The notes under the pieces: generated by a model
The model's database searches: none
Told to the model about the DNA's origin: nothing
Seen by the model: only the letters and a program-made list of their open reading frames with translations
Program-made: the position numbers and the translations under genes
Part shown: positions 8,103 through 15,714 of the stretch, piece by piece
Layout of the letters: each line of letters begins with the position of its first letter
Numbering within the stretch: the first letter of the stretch is position 1
Origin: Actinomycetota bacterium
GTDB taxonomy: Bacteria; Actinomycetota; Thermoleophilia; Miltoncostaeales; Miltoncostaeaceae
DNA: 64,000 nt
Assembly: GCA_020636905.1 (NCBI GenBank)
Contig: JACJWX010000013.1
Span: 2,501 to 66,500 of the forward strand
Reading direction: 5' to 3'

Positions 8103-9134
8103 ATGGCACACCTGACACCCCGCCGCGTGGCCTGGTTGGCCGGAGCCGCGGCATTCACCGCAACGGCCGCCCTCGGGCTCGGCCAGGATCCCGCCCCGAC
8201 CCAGCCTCCGGGCGACTACCGGATCGTGTACTCCGGCGAGAGCACGAGCGACCTGTACATCAGCGACCTCGCGAACCCGCCGGTCCAGCTGACGCGAGGC
8301 TCCGCCACGCGCGACCAGTCGCCCGACTGGTCCGCCGACGGTGCCTCCATCGTCTTCATGCGCATGAACAAGAAGGGCACCGACGCCGACCTCTGGACCA
8401 TCGCGCCGGACGGCAGCCAGCTCAAGCGCATCACCAAGGGCCGGGCGTTCGACCGCAATCCCGCGTGGTCCCCGGACGGCACCCAGATCGCCTTTTCCCG
8501 GCGCATCGGCCGCCAGCTCAGCGACATCTGGGTCGTCAACGCCGACGGCACCCGCCCGCGCAAGCTCACCCGCACCCCGTTCACGGGCGAGGTCACGCCG
8601 GCCTGGTCTCCGGACGGAAAACTGATCGCCTACGGACGGCAGTCCGGGAGCCGGCCCAACGTCGACCTCTGGATCATGCGGGCCAACGGGCGAGGCGGGA
8701 AGAAGCTGTTCGGCACGGCGGGATACGACGGCGAACCGGACTTCACTCCTGATGGCAAGTTCATCATCTTCTCGCGCGAGTCCGGACGCATTCCTCGGAA
8801 CCCGGCCCCGCTCTGGAAGCCGCTGCGTTACAACCTCGACGTCTGGCGGATCACCGTGAAGGGCAAGACCCCGCGGCGCATCACCCGTCGGCGTGGTGAC
8901 GACTACGGAGCCAGGGTCTCGCCGGACGGCACCCGCTACGTCTACAACGTCGAGTTGAACTGTCCCGGCCGGAAGTGCAACACGGAACTGTTCATCGGTA
9001 CGTTCGGATCGACGGCGACCACGCGCCTCACCACGCGCGGAGGCCTCGATTGGGGCGGCGATTGGGGTCCCCCGGCGGTCGTGCCGGAACCGACGCCGGA
9101 GCCCACCCCGGACCCGGTTCCGCCGGTGCAGTAG
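8103..9134 (+). CDS. Secreted TolB-like WD40/PD40 beta-propeller protein
   Basis: A 343-residue exported protein. The N terminus has a signal peptide (RRVAWLAGAAAFTATAALGL). At least five PD40 repeats follow, marked by WSPDG/WSADG/FTPDG/VSPDG blades such as RNPAWSPDGTQIAFSRR and VTPAWSPDGKLIAYGR. The C terminus is a Pro/Glu tail (PEPTPEPTPDPVPP). TolB itself works with Pal in diderm envelopes, but no pal or tol genes are here, so this is a free-standing propeller that may bind proteins or sugars at the cell surface. A perfect hairpin follows the stop. Confidence 0.8.
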   Translation: MAHLTPRRVAWLAGAAAFTATAALGLGQDPAPTQPPGDYRIVYSGESTSDLYISDLANPPVQLTRGSATRDQSPDWSADGASIVFMRMNKKGTDADLWTIAPDGSQLKRITKGRAFDRNPAWSPDGTQIAFSRRIGRQLSDIWVVNADGTRPRKLTRTPFTGEVTPAWSPDGKLIAYGRQSGSRPNVDLWIMRANGRGGKKLFGTAGYDGEPDFTPDGKFIIFSRESGRIPRNPAPLWKPLRYNLDVWRITVKGKTPRRITRRRGDDYGARVSPDGTRYVYNVELNCPGRKCNTELFIGTFGSTATTRLTTRGGLDWGGDWGPPAVVPEPTPEPTPDPVPPVQ

Positions 9135-9140
9135 TCCCGT

Positions 9141-9170
9141 TGGGGCGGGACGCGAGGTCGTCCCGCCCCA
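9141..9170. terminator. Bidirectional hairpin terminator
   Basis: Perfect 11-bp stem TGGGGCGGGAC/GTCCCGCCCCA with an 8-base loop, lying between the converging stops at 9134 and 9192. It can serve either strand. Confidence 0.7.
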
Positions 9171-9191
9171 TCGCGTTTCCACGCCCGACGG

Positions 9192-9773
9192 CTAGCCCCA
9201 GAGTTCCGGGAACCGTCCGTGGGCGGCGGTGATGATGCTGTCCCTCGTGGGCGGCCGGTTGAAGCGTTCCCGGTCCAGGTCGGTGAACGCCCGCTCCAGT
9301 CCGTGGAGTTCGTCGACTCCGGCCCGGACGGTCTCGGCCCAGGTCGGATCCTCGGGATGTGGACGGGCGAGAAGCCCCAGCAGCTCGTGCGCCAGACCGT
9401 GCTTCCGGACGATGTTGTGCGGGGTCACCTCACGGAGCGTCGCGCCGTGTTCCCCGCTCAGGTAGCCATTCCACTCGGCGTGCGGGTCGAGATCGACCCC
9501 CTGTTGGGCGACCTCGCGGGCGATCTCCAGTCGGAACCAGGGTTCCAGGTGATCGATGTCACCGGCGAGATCGCACAGCGCGTAGTAATCGTGCGGCACC
9601 ATCAGCGTCCCGACGGGCATGACGTACGACGCCCGGGGCATGCGCCCCGCGGCGATCCAGTCGAGCAGTGTCGTCATGTCGAGTCCGCGCTTCACGGTGA
9701 GTGACCACAGCGGAGCGAACTCGCGCTGCACGTACTCGGCGTCGGCGGCGTTGAGCTGGTACGGACGATCCAT
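9192..9773 (-). CDS. Unknown protein, possibly DUF6058-like
   Basis: Soluble 193-residue protein of unknown function. The segment TTLLDWIAAGRMPRASYVMPVGTLMVP followed by HDYYALCDLAG recalls the DUF6058 group as I remember it, which was not checked. No catalytic motif, signal or membrane segment is visible. It is rich in His, Trp and acidic residues, with a helical C-terminal half. The ATG at 9773 has no strong ribosome-binding site. It lies alone between the leucine operon terminator and the hairpin shared with the TolB-like gene. Confidence 0.7.
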   Translation of the reverse strand: MDRPYQLNAADAEYVQREFAPLWSLTVKRGLDMTTLLDWIAAGRMPRASYVMPVGTLMVPHDYYALCDLAGDIDHLEPWFRLEIAREVAQQGVDLDPHAEWNGYLSGEHGATLREVTPHNIVRKHGLAHELLGLLARPHPEDPTWAETVRAGVDELHGLERAFTDLDRERFNRPPTRDSIITAAHGRFPELWG

Positions 9774-9870
9774 GGTGACCCCAGTGTGTCACCGCCACCC
9801 ATGCGGCGCTGGTCGCAGCCGGACGTGGCCGCGCATCGGCCCACCACTCCGGGACGGGCGTCCCACCGAA

Positions 9871-9898
9871 CGCGGCCGGGGTGCGATCCCCGGCCGCG
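9871..9898 (-). terminator. Terminator hairpin of the leuACD operon
   Basis: Perfect 11-bp stem CGCGGCCGGGG/CCCCGGCCGCG with a 6-base loop, 8 bases past the leuD stop. No T run follows, as is common in GC-rich genomes. Confidence 0.7.
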
Positions 9899-9906
9899 TC
9901 AGTTGG

Positions 9907-10506
9907 TCATCCGAAGGGCGTGGTCACCGGGCCCGAGCGCTCCCGGTCCCGCTCGTAGGCGTCGATGTCCTCAACGGCTGCCAGGGTCAGCGAGATGTCG
10001 TCCCACCCGTTGAGCAGCCGTTCGCGGACCCCCTCCTCGATGCTGAAGGCGAACTGCTGCCCGTCGGGCGCGGCCACCGTGTTCGCCTCGAGGTCGACCG
10101 TGAGCTTCGCGCCGGGTGCCGCGGTGAGCTGGGCCAGCAGTTCGCGGACCTGCGCCTCGGGAAGCACCACGGGAAGCACACCGATCTTGGTGCAGTTGGT
10201 GCGGAAGATGTCCGCGAAGCTCGGTGCGATGATCGCCCGGAAGCCGTAGTCCTCGAGCGCCCACGGAGCGTGCTCCCGGGAACTGCCGCACCCGAAGTTG
10301 CGTTCCGCCACGAGGATCTCGGCGCCCCGGTAGTGCGGTTCGTCGAGCGGGAACCCGGGCTCGCCGCGCCAGTCGAAGAACAGGAACTCGCCGAAGCCGC
10401 TGCGTTCGATGCGCTTCAGGAACTGCTTCGGGATGATCTGGTCGGTGTCGACGTCCGCGCGGTCGAGCGGCACGCCGATCCCGGTGACCTTGGTGAATGG
10501 GTTCAT
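9907..10506 (-). CDS. leuD: 3-isopropylmalate dehydratase small subunit
   Basis: Small subunit of isopropylmalate isomerase, which also isomerises citramalate. The 199-residue protein starts MNPFTKVTGIGVPLDRADVD and carries DTDQIIPKQFLKRI, then the substrate-recognition segment ILVAERNFGCGSSREHAPWAL. The ATG at 10506 has AGGGAGGG six bases upstream, lying within the end of leuC; the gap to the leuC stop is one base. It is the last gene of the leucine operon. Confidence 0.97.
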   Translation of the reverse strand: MNPFTKVTGIGVPLDRADVDTDQIIPKQFLKRIERSGFGEFLFFDWRGEPGFPLDEPHYRGAEILVAERNFGCGSSREHAPWALEDYGFRAIIAPSFADIFRTNCTKIGVLPVVLPEAQVRELLAQLTAAPGAKLTVDLEANTVAAPDGQQFAFSIEEGVRERLLNGWDDISLTLAAVEDIDAYERDRERSGPVTTPFG

Positions 10507-10507
10507 G

Positions 10508-11914
10508 TCAGGCCCTCCCTGCCGGAACCAGATCGACGTCGAGGCTTCGCACGTCCACGAGATGGCCGCTGATGGCCGCCGCGGCCGCCATGGCGGGCGA
10601 CACCAGATGGGTCCGGCCGCCCTTGCCCTGGCGCCCTTCGAAGTTGCGGTTGCTGGTTGACGCGCAGCGCTCACCCGGCTCCAGGATGTCGGGGTTCATT
10701 CCCAGGCACATGGAACAGCCGGCGTCGCGCCATTCGAATCCGGCGTCGCGGAAGACGCCGTCGAGGCCCTCCTGCTCGGCCTGTGCCTTCACCTGCATCG
10801 ACCCCGGGACCACCATGGCCCGGATGCCGTCTGCCACTTTGCGGCCGCGGACGATGCCGGCCGCGGTGCGGAGGTCTTCGATGCGACCGTTGGTGCACGA
10901 CCCGAGGAACACCGTGTCGATGGCGACGTCCTCGAGCGCCTCGCCGCCCCGCAGCCCCATGTATTCGAGGGCGCGGCGTGTCGCCTCGCGTTCCACCGGA
11001 TCGCTGAACTGCTCGGGCGTGGGGACCCGGCCGGTGATCGGCGCGACCTGCCCCGGATGTGTCCCCCACGTGACCTGCGGCACCAGCGACGCGGCGTCGA
11101 TGATCTCTTCACGGTCGAACACCGCGTCGTCGTCGGTGGGAAGCTCCTGCCAGCGGGCCACGGCGGCCTCGAAGTCCTGCGGTGCCGCCGGCCGGCCCTC
11201 GACGTAGCTGAACGTGGTGGCGTCGGGCGCGATCATTCCGGCCCGCGCACCCCACTCGATGGACATGTTGCACACCGTCATGCGGCCTTCCATCGTGAGG
11301 TCGCGGATCGCCGATCCGGCGTACTCGACCACGTACCCCTGGGCCCCGGAAACGCCGAGCTTGCCGATGGTGCCGAGAATGAGGTCCTTGGCGCCGACGC
11401 CGAGCGGCGCGGCGCCCTCGATGCGCACCCGCATGGTCTTCGCCGGCGACTGCGGCAGCGTCTGGGTGGCCAGGACGTGCTCGACCTCGGACGTCCCGAT
11501 ACCGAAGGCCAGCGAGCCGAAGGCACCGTGGGTTGACGTGTGGCTGTCGCCGCAGACGATCGTCATGCCCGGCTGGGTCAGCCCGAGCTCCGGGCCGATG
11601 ACGTGGACGATGCCCTGCCTCGGGGAGTTGATCGAGAACAGCGGGATGCCGAACTCGGCACAGTTCCTCTCGAGGGCTTCGATCTGCGTCGCCGAGAGCG
11701 GGTCCTCGATGCCCTGCGCCCGCCCGATGGTGGGCACGTTGTGGTCGACCGTCGCAAGCGTGCGGTCCGGACGACGGACCTTGCGCCCCGCGATCCGGAG
11801 GCCGTCGAACGCCTGGGGCGACGTGACCTCGTGCACCAGATGCAGATCGATGAACAGCAGCCCCGGGCGGACCTCGTGCGCCTCCCAGAGTTTTTCGAAC
11901 AGTGTCTTGCCCAT
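10508..11914 (-). CDS. leuC: 3-isopropylmalate dehydratase large subunit
   Basis: Aconitase-family large subunit, 468 residues, which binds a 4Fe-4S cluster through Cys in GSCTNGR and the CSMC pair of GCSMCLGMNPD. Other family blocks are THGAFGSLAFGIGTSEVEHV and the VCGDSHTST motif. It works with LeuD in the leucine pathway and the citramalate route. The ATG at 11914 is preceded by GGAGGGG nine bases upstream and lies 4 bases after the leuA stop. Confidence 0.97.
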   Translation of the reverse strand: MGKTLFEKLWEAHEVRPGLLFIDLHLVHEVTSPQAFDGLRIAGRKVRRPDRTLATVDHNVPTIGRAQGIEDPLSATQIEALERNCAEFGIPLFSINSPRQGIVHVIGPELGLTQPGMTIVCGDSHTSTHGAFGSLAFGIGTSEVEHVLATQTLPQSPAKTMRVRIEGAAPLGVGAKDLILGTIGKLGVSGAQGYVVEYAGSAIRDLTMEGRMTVCNMSIEWGARAGMIAPDATTFSYVEGRPAAPQDFEAAVARWQELPTDDDAVFDREEIIDAASLVPQVTWGTHPGQVAPITGRVPTPEQFSDPVEREATRRALEYMGLRGGEALEDVAIDTVFLGSCTNGRIEDLRTAAGIVRGRKVADGIRAMVVPGSMQVKAQAEQEGLDGVFRDAGFEWRDAGCSMCLGMNPDILEPGERCASTSNRNFEGRQGKGGRTHLVSPAMAAAAAISGHLVDVRSLDVDLVPAGRA

Positions 11915-11918
11915 AGCG

Positions 11919-13493
11919 TCAGACCCCTCCAGCCGTGACTCGTTCTCCCTCTTCCACCTTCCGGCTCGCGTCGACCGCGCGCACGTAGGCGATCGCGCTC
12001 GCCTCGAGGACGTCGGTCGACACGCCGAGGCCGGCGTGCCGCGCCCCGCCGATGTCGCACACCACCCGCGCCTCGCCGAGCGCGTCCTTCCCGCCGGTGA
12101 CGGCGCTCACGTGGTACTCCAGCAGGACCCCGGAGGTCCCGACCGCGTCGTCGATGGCCTTCATCAGCGCGTTCACGGGACCGTCACCGGTGCCCTCGCC
12201 GGAATGCTCGTTGCCGTCCGCGTCGACCACCACGACGCGTGCGTGCGGAACATCGCCTCCGGTGGTGACCGCGCACTCGGCCAGGCGCAGTCCCTCGGGA
12301 CCCTCGGTGCGCATCTCGTCACTGACGAGCGCCTCGATGTCGGCTGCCGAGATGCGGCCCTTGCGGTCGGCGACGGCCTTGAAGCGATCGAATGCCGCGT
12401 TCAACTCGTCGCGATCGAGCTCGTACCCCAGCTCGGCCAGCGCATGGCTCAGGGCGTGGCGGCCGGAGTGCTTGCCGAGCACGATGGAGTTCTGCGCCAG
12501 CCCGACGCTGGTGGCGTCCATGATCTCGTAGGTCAGCGGGTTCGCGAGCACGCCATGCTGATGGATGCCGGCCTCGTGGGCGAACGCGTTGCGCCCCACG
12601 ATCGCCTTGTTCGGCTGGATCACGTAGCCGGTCAGGCGGCTCACCTGGCGGGACGCCCGGGTGATCTCGGTCGTCTCGATGTTGCACCACAACCCGCCCA
12701 GATGCTCCGCGCGGGTGCGCAGGATCATCGCCATCTCTTCGATGCTGGCGTTCCCGGCCCGTTCGCCGATGCCGTTGACGCAGCCCTCGACCTGCCGGGC
12801 ACCCGCCTGGATACCGGCGAGTGAGTTGGCCACGGCGAGTCCCAGATCGTTGTGGCAGTGCACCGAGAGCGTCACGTCGTGCAGCTGCGGGCACAGCTCG
12901 TAGACCGTGGTCAGGAACTGGTGGAACTCGTCGGGCATCGTGTAACCGACCGTGTCCGGCAGGTTGATCGTCGTGGCACCCTCGGCGATCGCCGCGGCGA
13001 CCACCTCGGCCACGAATGCCGGGTCCGAACGCGTCGAGTCCTCACAGCTGAACTCGACGTCGTCGACGATGCTCCGTGCCAGTCGCACGGCGTCGGTGGC
13101 GGCGGCCAGCACCTGGGCCCGGTCCATCCGCAGCTTGTGCGTCAGGTGGATGTCGCTCGTGGCGATGAAGGTGTGGATGCGGCCCTGCTTGGAATGCCGC
13201 ACGGCCTCTCCGGCCCTGGTCACGTCCTTCTCGTTCGCCCGCGCGAGCCCGGCGATGGTGACGCCTTCGATCTCCTGCGCGATCGCCCGGACCGCCTCGA
13301 AGTCTCCCTGCGAGGTGATCGGGAAGCCCGCCTCGATCACGTCGACGCCGAGCCGCCGGAGCTGATGGGCGATTTCGAGCTTCTCGCGGGTGTTGAGCGT
13401 GATGCCCGGGGCCTGCTCCCCGTCCCGCAACGTCGTGTCGAAAAACTTGATCCGCGATGCTTCGTCGCGTACCTGCGTCGTGTCCTCGCTCAC
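11919..13493 (-). CDS. leuA: 2-isopropylmalate synthase
   Basis: Commits 2-ketoisovalerate and acetyl-CoA to leucine. The 524-residue protein has the HMGL-like barrel (IKFFDTTLRDGEQAPGITLN), the metal site VHCHNDLGLAVANS, the INGIGER-type loop (NGIGERAGNASIEE) and a C-terminal LeuA dimer domain from about residue 390, which carries leucine feedback in the family. The GTG at 13493 has GGAGG seven bases upstream. A leader peptide and hairpins upstream suggest attenuation by leucine supply. It heads the leuA-leuC-leuD operon. Confidence 0.97.
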   Translation of the reverse strand: MSEDTTQVRDEASRIKFFDTTLRDGEQAPGITLNTREKLEIAHQLRRLGVDVIEAGFPITSQGDFEAVRAIAQEIEGVTIAGLARANEKDVTRAGEAVRHSKQGRIHTFIATSDIHLTHKLRMDRAQVLAAATDAVRLARSIVDDVEFSCEDSTRSDPAFVAEVVAAAIAEGATTINLPDTVGYTMPDEFHQFLTTVYELCPQLHDVTLSVHCHNDLGLAVANSLAGIQAGARQVEGCVNGIGERAGNASIEEMAMILRTRAEHLGGLWCNIETTEITRASRQVSRLTGYVIQPNKAIVGRNAFAHEAGIHQHGVLANPLTYEIMDATSVGLAQNSIVLGKHSGRHALSHALAELGYELDRDELNAAFDRFKAVADRKGRISAADIEALVSDEMRTEGPEGLRLAECAVTTGGDVPHARVVVVDADGNEHSGEGTGDGPVNALMKAIDDAVGTSGVLLEYHVSAVTGGKDALGEARVVCDIGGARHAGLGVSTDVLEASAIAYVRAVDASRKVEEGERVTAGGV

Positions 13494-13537
13494 CTGCTGT
13501 CCTCCCTCTACTGGATCTCGGGCTGCTGATTCGGTGG

Positions 13538-13588
13538 GCCCGGAGCACCCGGGCGGGCAGTGTCGATGCTTCCCCCTACCGGGGGAGC
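13538..13588 (-). promoter_or_regulatory. Attenuator-like hairpins of the leu operon
   Basis: Two stems lie at the end of and after the leader peptide. CCCCC/GGGGG spans the leader stop codon (13572-13585). GCCCGG/CCGGGC with a 5-base loop lies at 13538-13554. An alternative pairing joins GCGGGC inside the leader, just before its four-Leu run, with GCCCGC at the edge of the second stem. The alternatives could switch with ribosome stalling at Leu codons. No T run is visible, so the effect may be on translation or Rho access. Confidence 0.5.
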
Positions 13589-13647
13589 AGAAGCAGGCCC
13601 GCGAGGAGGCCGCGCAGCGTGGTCAGGGAGTGAGCGTGCGTCGGCAT
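13576..13647 (-). CDS. leuL: leu operon leader peptide, 23 residues
   Basis: A 23-residue open frame between the leu promoter and leuA. Eight residues are Leu, and it ends GLLAGLLLLPR followed by TAG. The run of four Leu codons (CTG CTT CTG CTC) just before hairpins is the classic pattern of a leucine attenuation leader peptide. The ATG at 13647 lies seven bases after the -10 box TATCCT and has no Shine-Dalgarno sequence, so the leader is probably translated from a leaderless transcript. Leader peptides before leuA and ilv genes are known in actinobacteria; this example is read directly from the sequence. Confidence 0.8.
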   Translation of the reverse strand: MPTHAHSLTTLRGLLAGLLLLPR

Positions 13648-13654
13648 CGGGGGG

Positions 13655-13682
13655 AGGATACACGAGCGAACCGGGGTGCCAA
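13655..13682 (-). promoter_or_regulatory. Promoter of the leu operon
   Basis: On the minus strand TTGGCA (13682-13677), a 16-base spacer and TATCCT (13660-13655) form a good housekeeping-sigma promoter. Transcription should begin at or within a base or two of the leader ATG at 13647. Confidence 0.7.
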
Positions 13683-13752
13683 TCCCGGCCCGGCGCGCGA
13701 GACGGCTGTCCGGCGAGACCGCCATGGGACGGCGCGTCCAGGTGCATCACGG

Positions 13753-13782
13753 GGGGGCCGACGTCTGACGACGCCGGCCCCC
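13753..13782 (-). terminator. Hairpin after the first chemoreceptor gene
   Basis: 8-bp stem GGGGGCCG/CGGCCCCC with a 14-base loop, 10 bases past the stop at 13793. It separates the chemoreceptor transcript from the leucine promoter. Confidence 0.55.
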
Positions 13783-13792
13783 GGTGAGCGCA

Positions 13793-15486
13793 TCAGAGGG
13801 TGAATGCGCCGATCAGTCCCACCAGCTCCCGCGACGACTCGGCCACCCGCTTGGCGGAGTCGGCCGTCTCGTGGGCGTTGGCCGATGTCTGCTCGCTCGA
13901 CGCCGACACCTGCTGCACCGCCGCGGCGTTCTGTTCGGACACCGCCGCCACCGACGTGAGCTGCACGTGGATCTCCGCCGTTCCGGCGTCGAGTTCCTGG
14001 GCCGCTGCGGCCAGCGAGGTGACCTCCGACGACAGCCCCTCGACACCCTCGCGGATGTGGAGGAACGCCTCACCGGCCGCGCCGACCCGAAGGGCGCCGC
14101 TCTCGACCTCAGCGCGGCCGTTCTCCATCGCCTCCACGGCGTTGGCGGTCCGCTCCTGGATCTCACCGACGATCTGGGCGATCGACCCGACCTGTTCCTG
14201 GGTGCTCTCGGCCAGCTTGCGCACTTCGTCGGCCACGACGGCGAACCCGCGGCCCTGCTCGCCGGCCCGAGCCGCCTCGATCGCGGCGTTCAGCGCGAGC
14301 AGGTTGGTTTCGCTGGCGATCGACGAGATGGTGTCGACGATCTGCCCGACCATGGCACTGCGTTGTCCCAGATCGAGCACGATTCCTGATGCTTCGGTGA
14401 CGCGCCGCTCGATGCTCTGCATGGCCTCCATGGCATCGCGGACCGTGTCCGCACCGTCTCTGGCGGTGCGATCGGTGTCGTCGGCCATGACCGCTGCGGA
14501 CTCGCTGGCGGCCGAGACACGCCGAACCCTTCGCTGATTTCGACCATGGTGTCGTTGGCGCGCGCCGTGGCACTCGCCTGGTCGCCGGCGCCACGAGCCA
14601 CTTCCTCCATGGCCACGGCGATCTGCGTCGACGCCTGCCCCGATTCCTCGGCCCCCTTCAGCATCTCCTCGGAGAGCGTGATCTGGGCCTTCGTGGCGTC
14701 CGCGACCTGGCGGCAGAGGCGCTGGATGCGGTCGCCGAACTCGTTGAACGTCCGGGCGACCGCGCTGACCTCGTCGTTGCCCGAGTCGTCGATCCGCGTG
14801 GTCAGATCACCCTCGCCCACCTGCTCGAGTCCGCGTCGCAGCGTCTCGAGCGGCCCGGTCACGCTTCGAGTGATCCACCGTGCCACGGCCGCGCCGAGTG
14901 CCAACGCGGCGAGCGCGAACCCGATCAGCAGGTTCCGGCCACGAGTGGTCGATTGATCCGCGGAGCGGATGGCGTTGCTCGCCCGCTGTTCATTGAACTT
15001 GATCCACTCGACGGTCCGGTTGCCGAGTTCGTCGAACTGCTTCTCGTTCTCGTCCCACAGGCGACGCGCCGCGACCGGATCGGCCCCCGTCACGATGCGA
15101 TCGCCGGTGGCGAGGTAGTCGGTCATCTCGGCGGTGTACGCCACCATGCGGCGTTCGTTCTCAGGGTCCGAGATCCGCTCCCCGTACGTCCGCAGTCCTT
15201 CCACCACCGCGTCGGCGTGGACCTTCATGTCGCCGATCACGCCGCGGCGGTCACTCGCCGATTCGGTGGCGAGCACCTCGAGCTGGTGCATCCGCACCTC
15301 GCGCAGGTTTCCGTCGATCTCCGACAGAAGCTTCACCGCGGGAAGCGGGTCGGTGCGGACGAACACCGCATCGTCGCGAATGGTGCTCATCCCCCACATG
15401 CCGATTCCGCACGCGACGATCATGAGCAAGAGCAGGCCCGCAAACCCGGCGAGCACACGTGGTCCGACTCGAACGTGCCTGAGCAA
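13793..15486 (-). pseudogene. Methyl-accepting chemotaxis protein 1, single frameshift
   Basis: Membrane chemoreceptor: N-terminal helix (GFAGLLLLMIVACGIGMWGM), periplasmic four-helix-like ligand domain, second helix (LIGFALAALALGAAVARWI), HAMP linker, then the signalling domain with the tip ETNLLALNAAIEAARAGEQG. The frame breaks near 14525: restoring one C (TTCGG to TTCCGG) gives EISEGFRRVSAASES, matching EGVRRVSQASES in the neighbouring receptor. The repaired length is 564 residues, exactly that of the second receptor. A base-calling error is therefore likelier than decay. The start is TTG at 15486 with GGAGGGG upstream; no CheR-docking pentapeptide at the end. Confidence 0.88.
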
Positions 15487-15674
15487 GGCACCCCTCCAGT
15501 TCTCTGTTGGACACCGGCCGAAGCACCGGCCGTACTGTCCTCACTTCTCGACTGGAGGCAACGCCACCTGAGTGGAGGGGTTGCGCGTCCCGCAATATCG
15601 CCACTACGCGCGCTCCGGCATATGAATTGCGCTTCCTGTCACCACCGATTGCCGGTCCGATCGGGGTGAGGAGC

Positions 15675-15704
15675 GGTGGGTGGCTCCGACCGGAGCCACC
15701 CACC
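15675..15704 (-). terminator. Terminator hairpin of the second chemoreceptor gene
   Basis: Perfect 13-bp stem GGTGGGTGGCTCC/GGAGCCACCCACC with a 4-base loop, starting 10 bases past the stop at 15715. Confidence 0.75.
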
Positions 15705-15714
15705 GGTGTACCGC

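Noticed and set aside
15510..15640. Possible c-di-GMP (GEMM) riboswitch before the first chemoreceptor
   Set aside because: Only a loose GGGACGC resemblance; the tetraloop and receptor arrangement could not be found.
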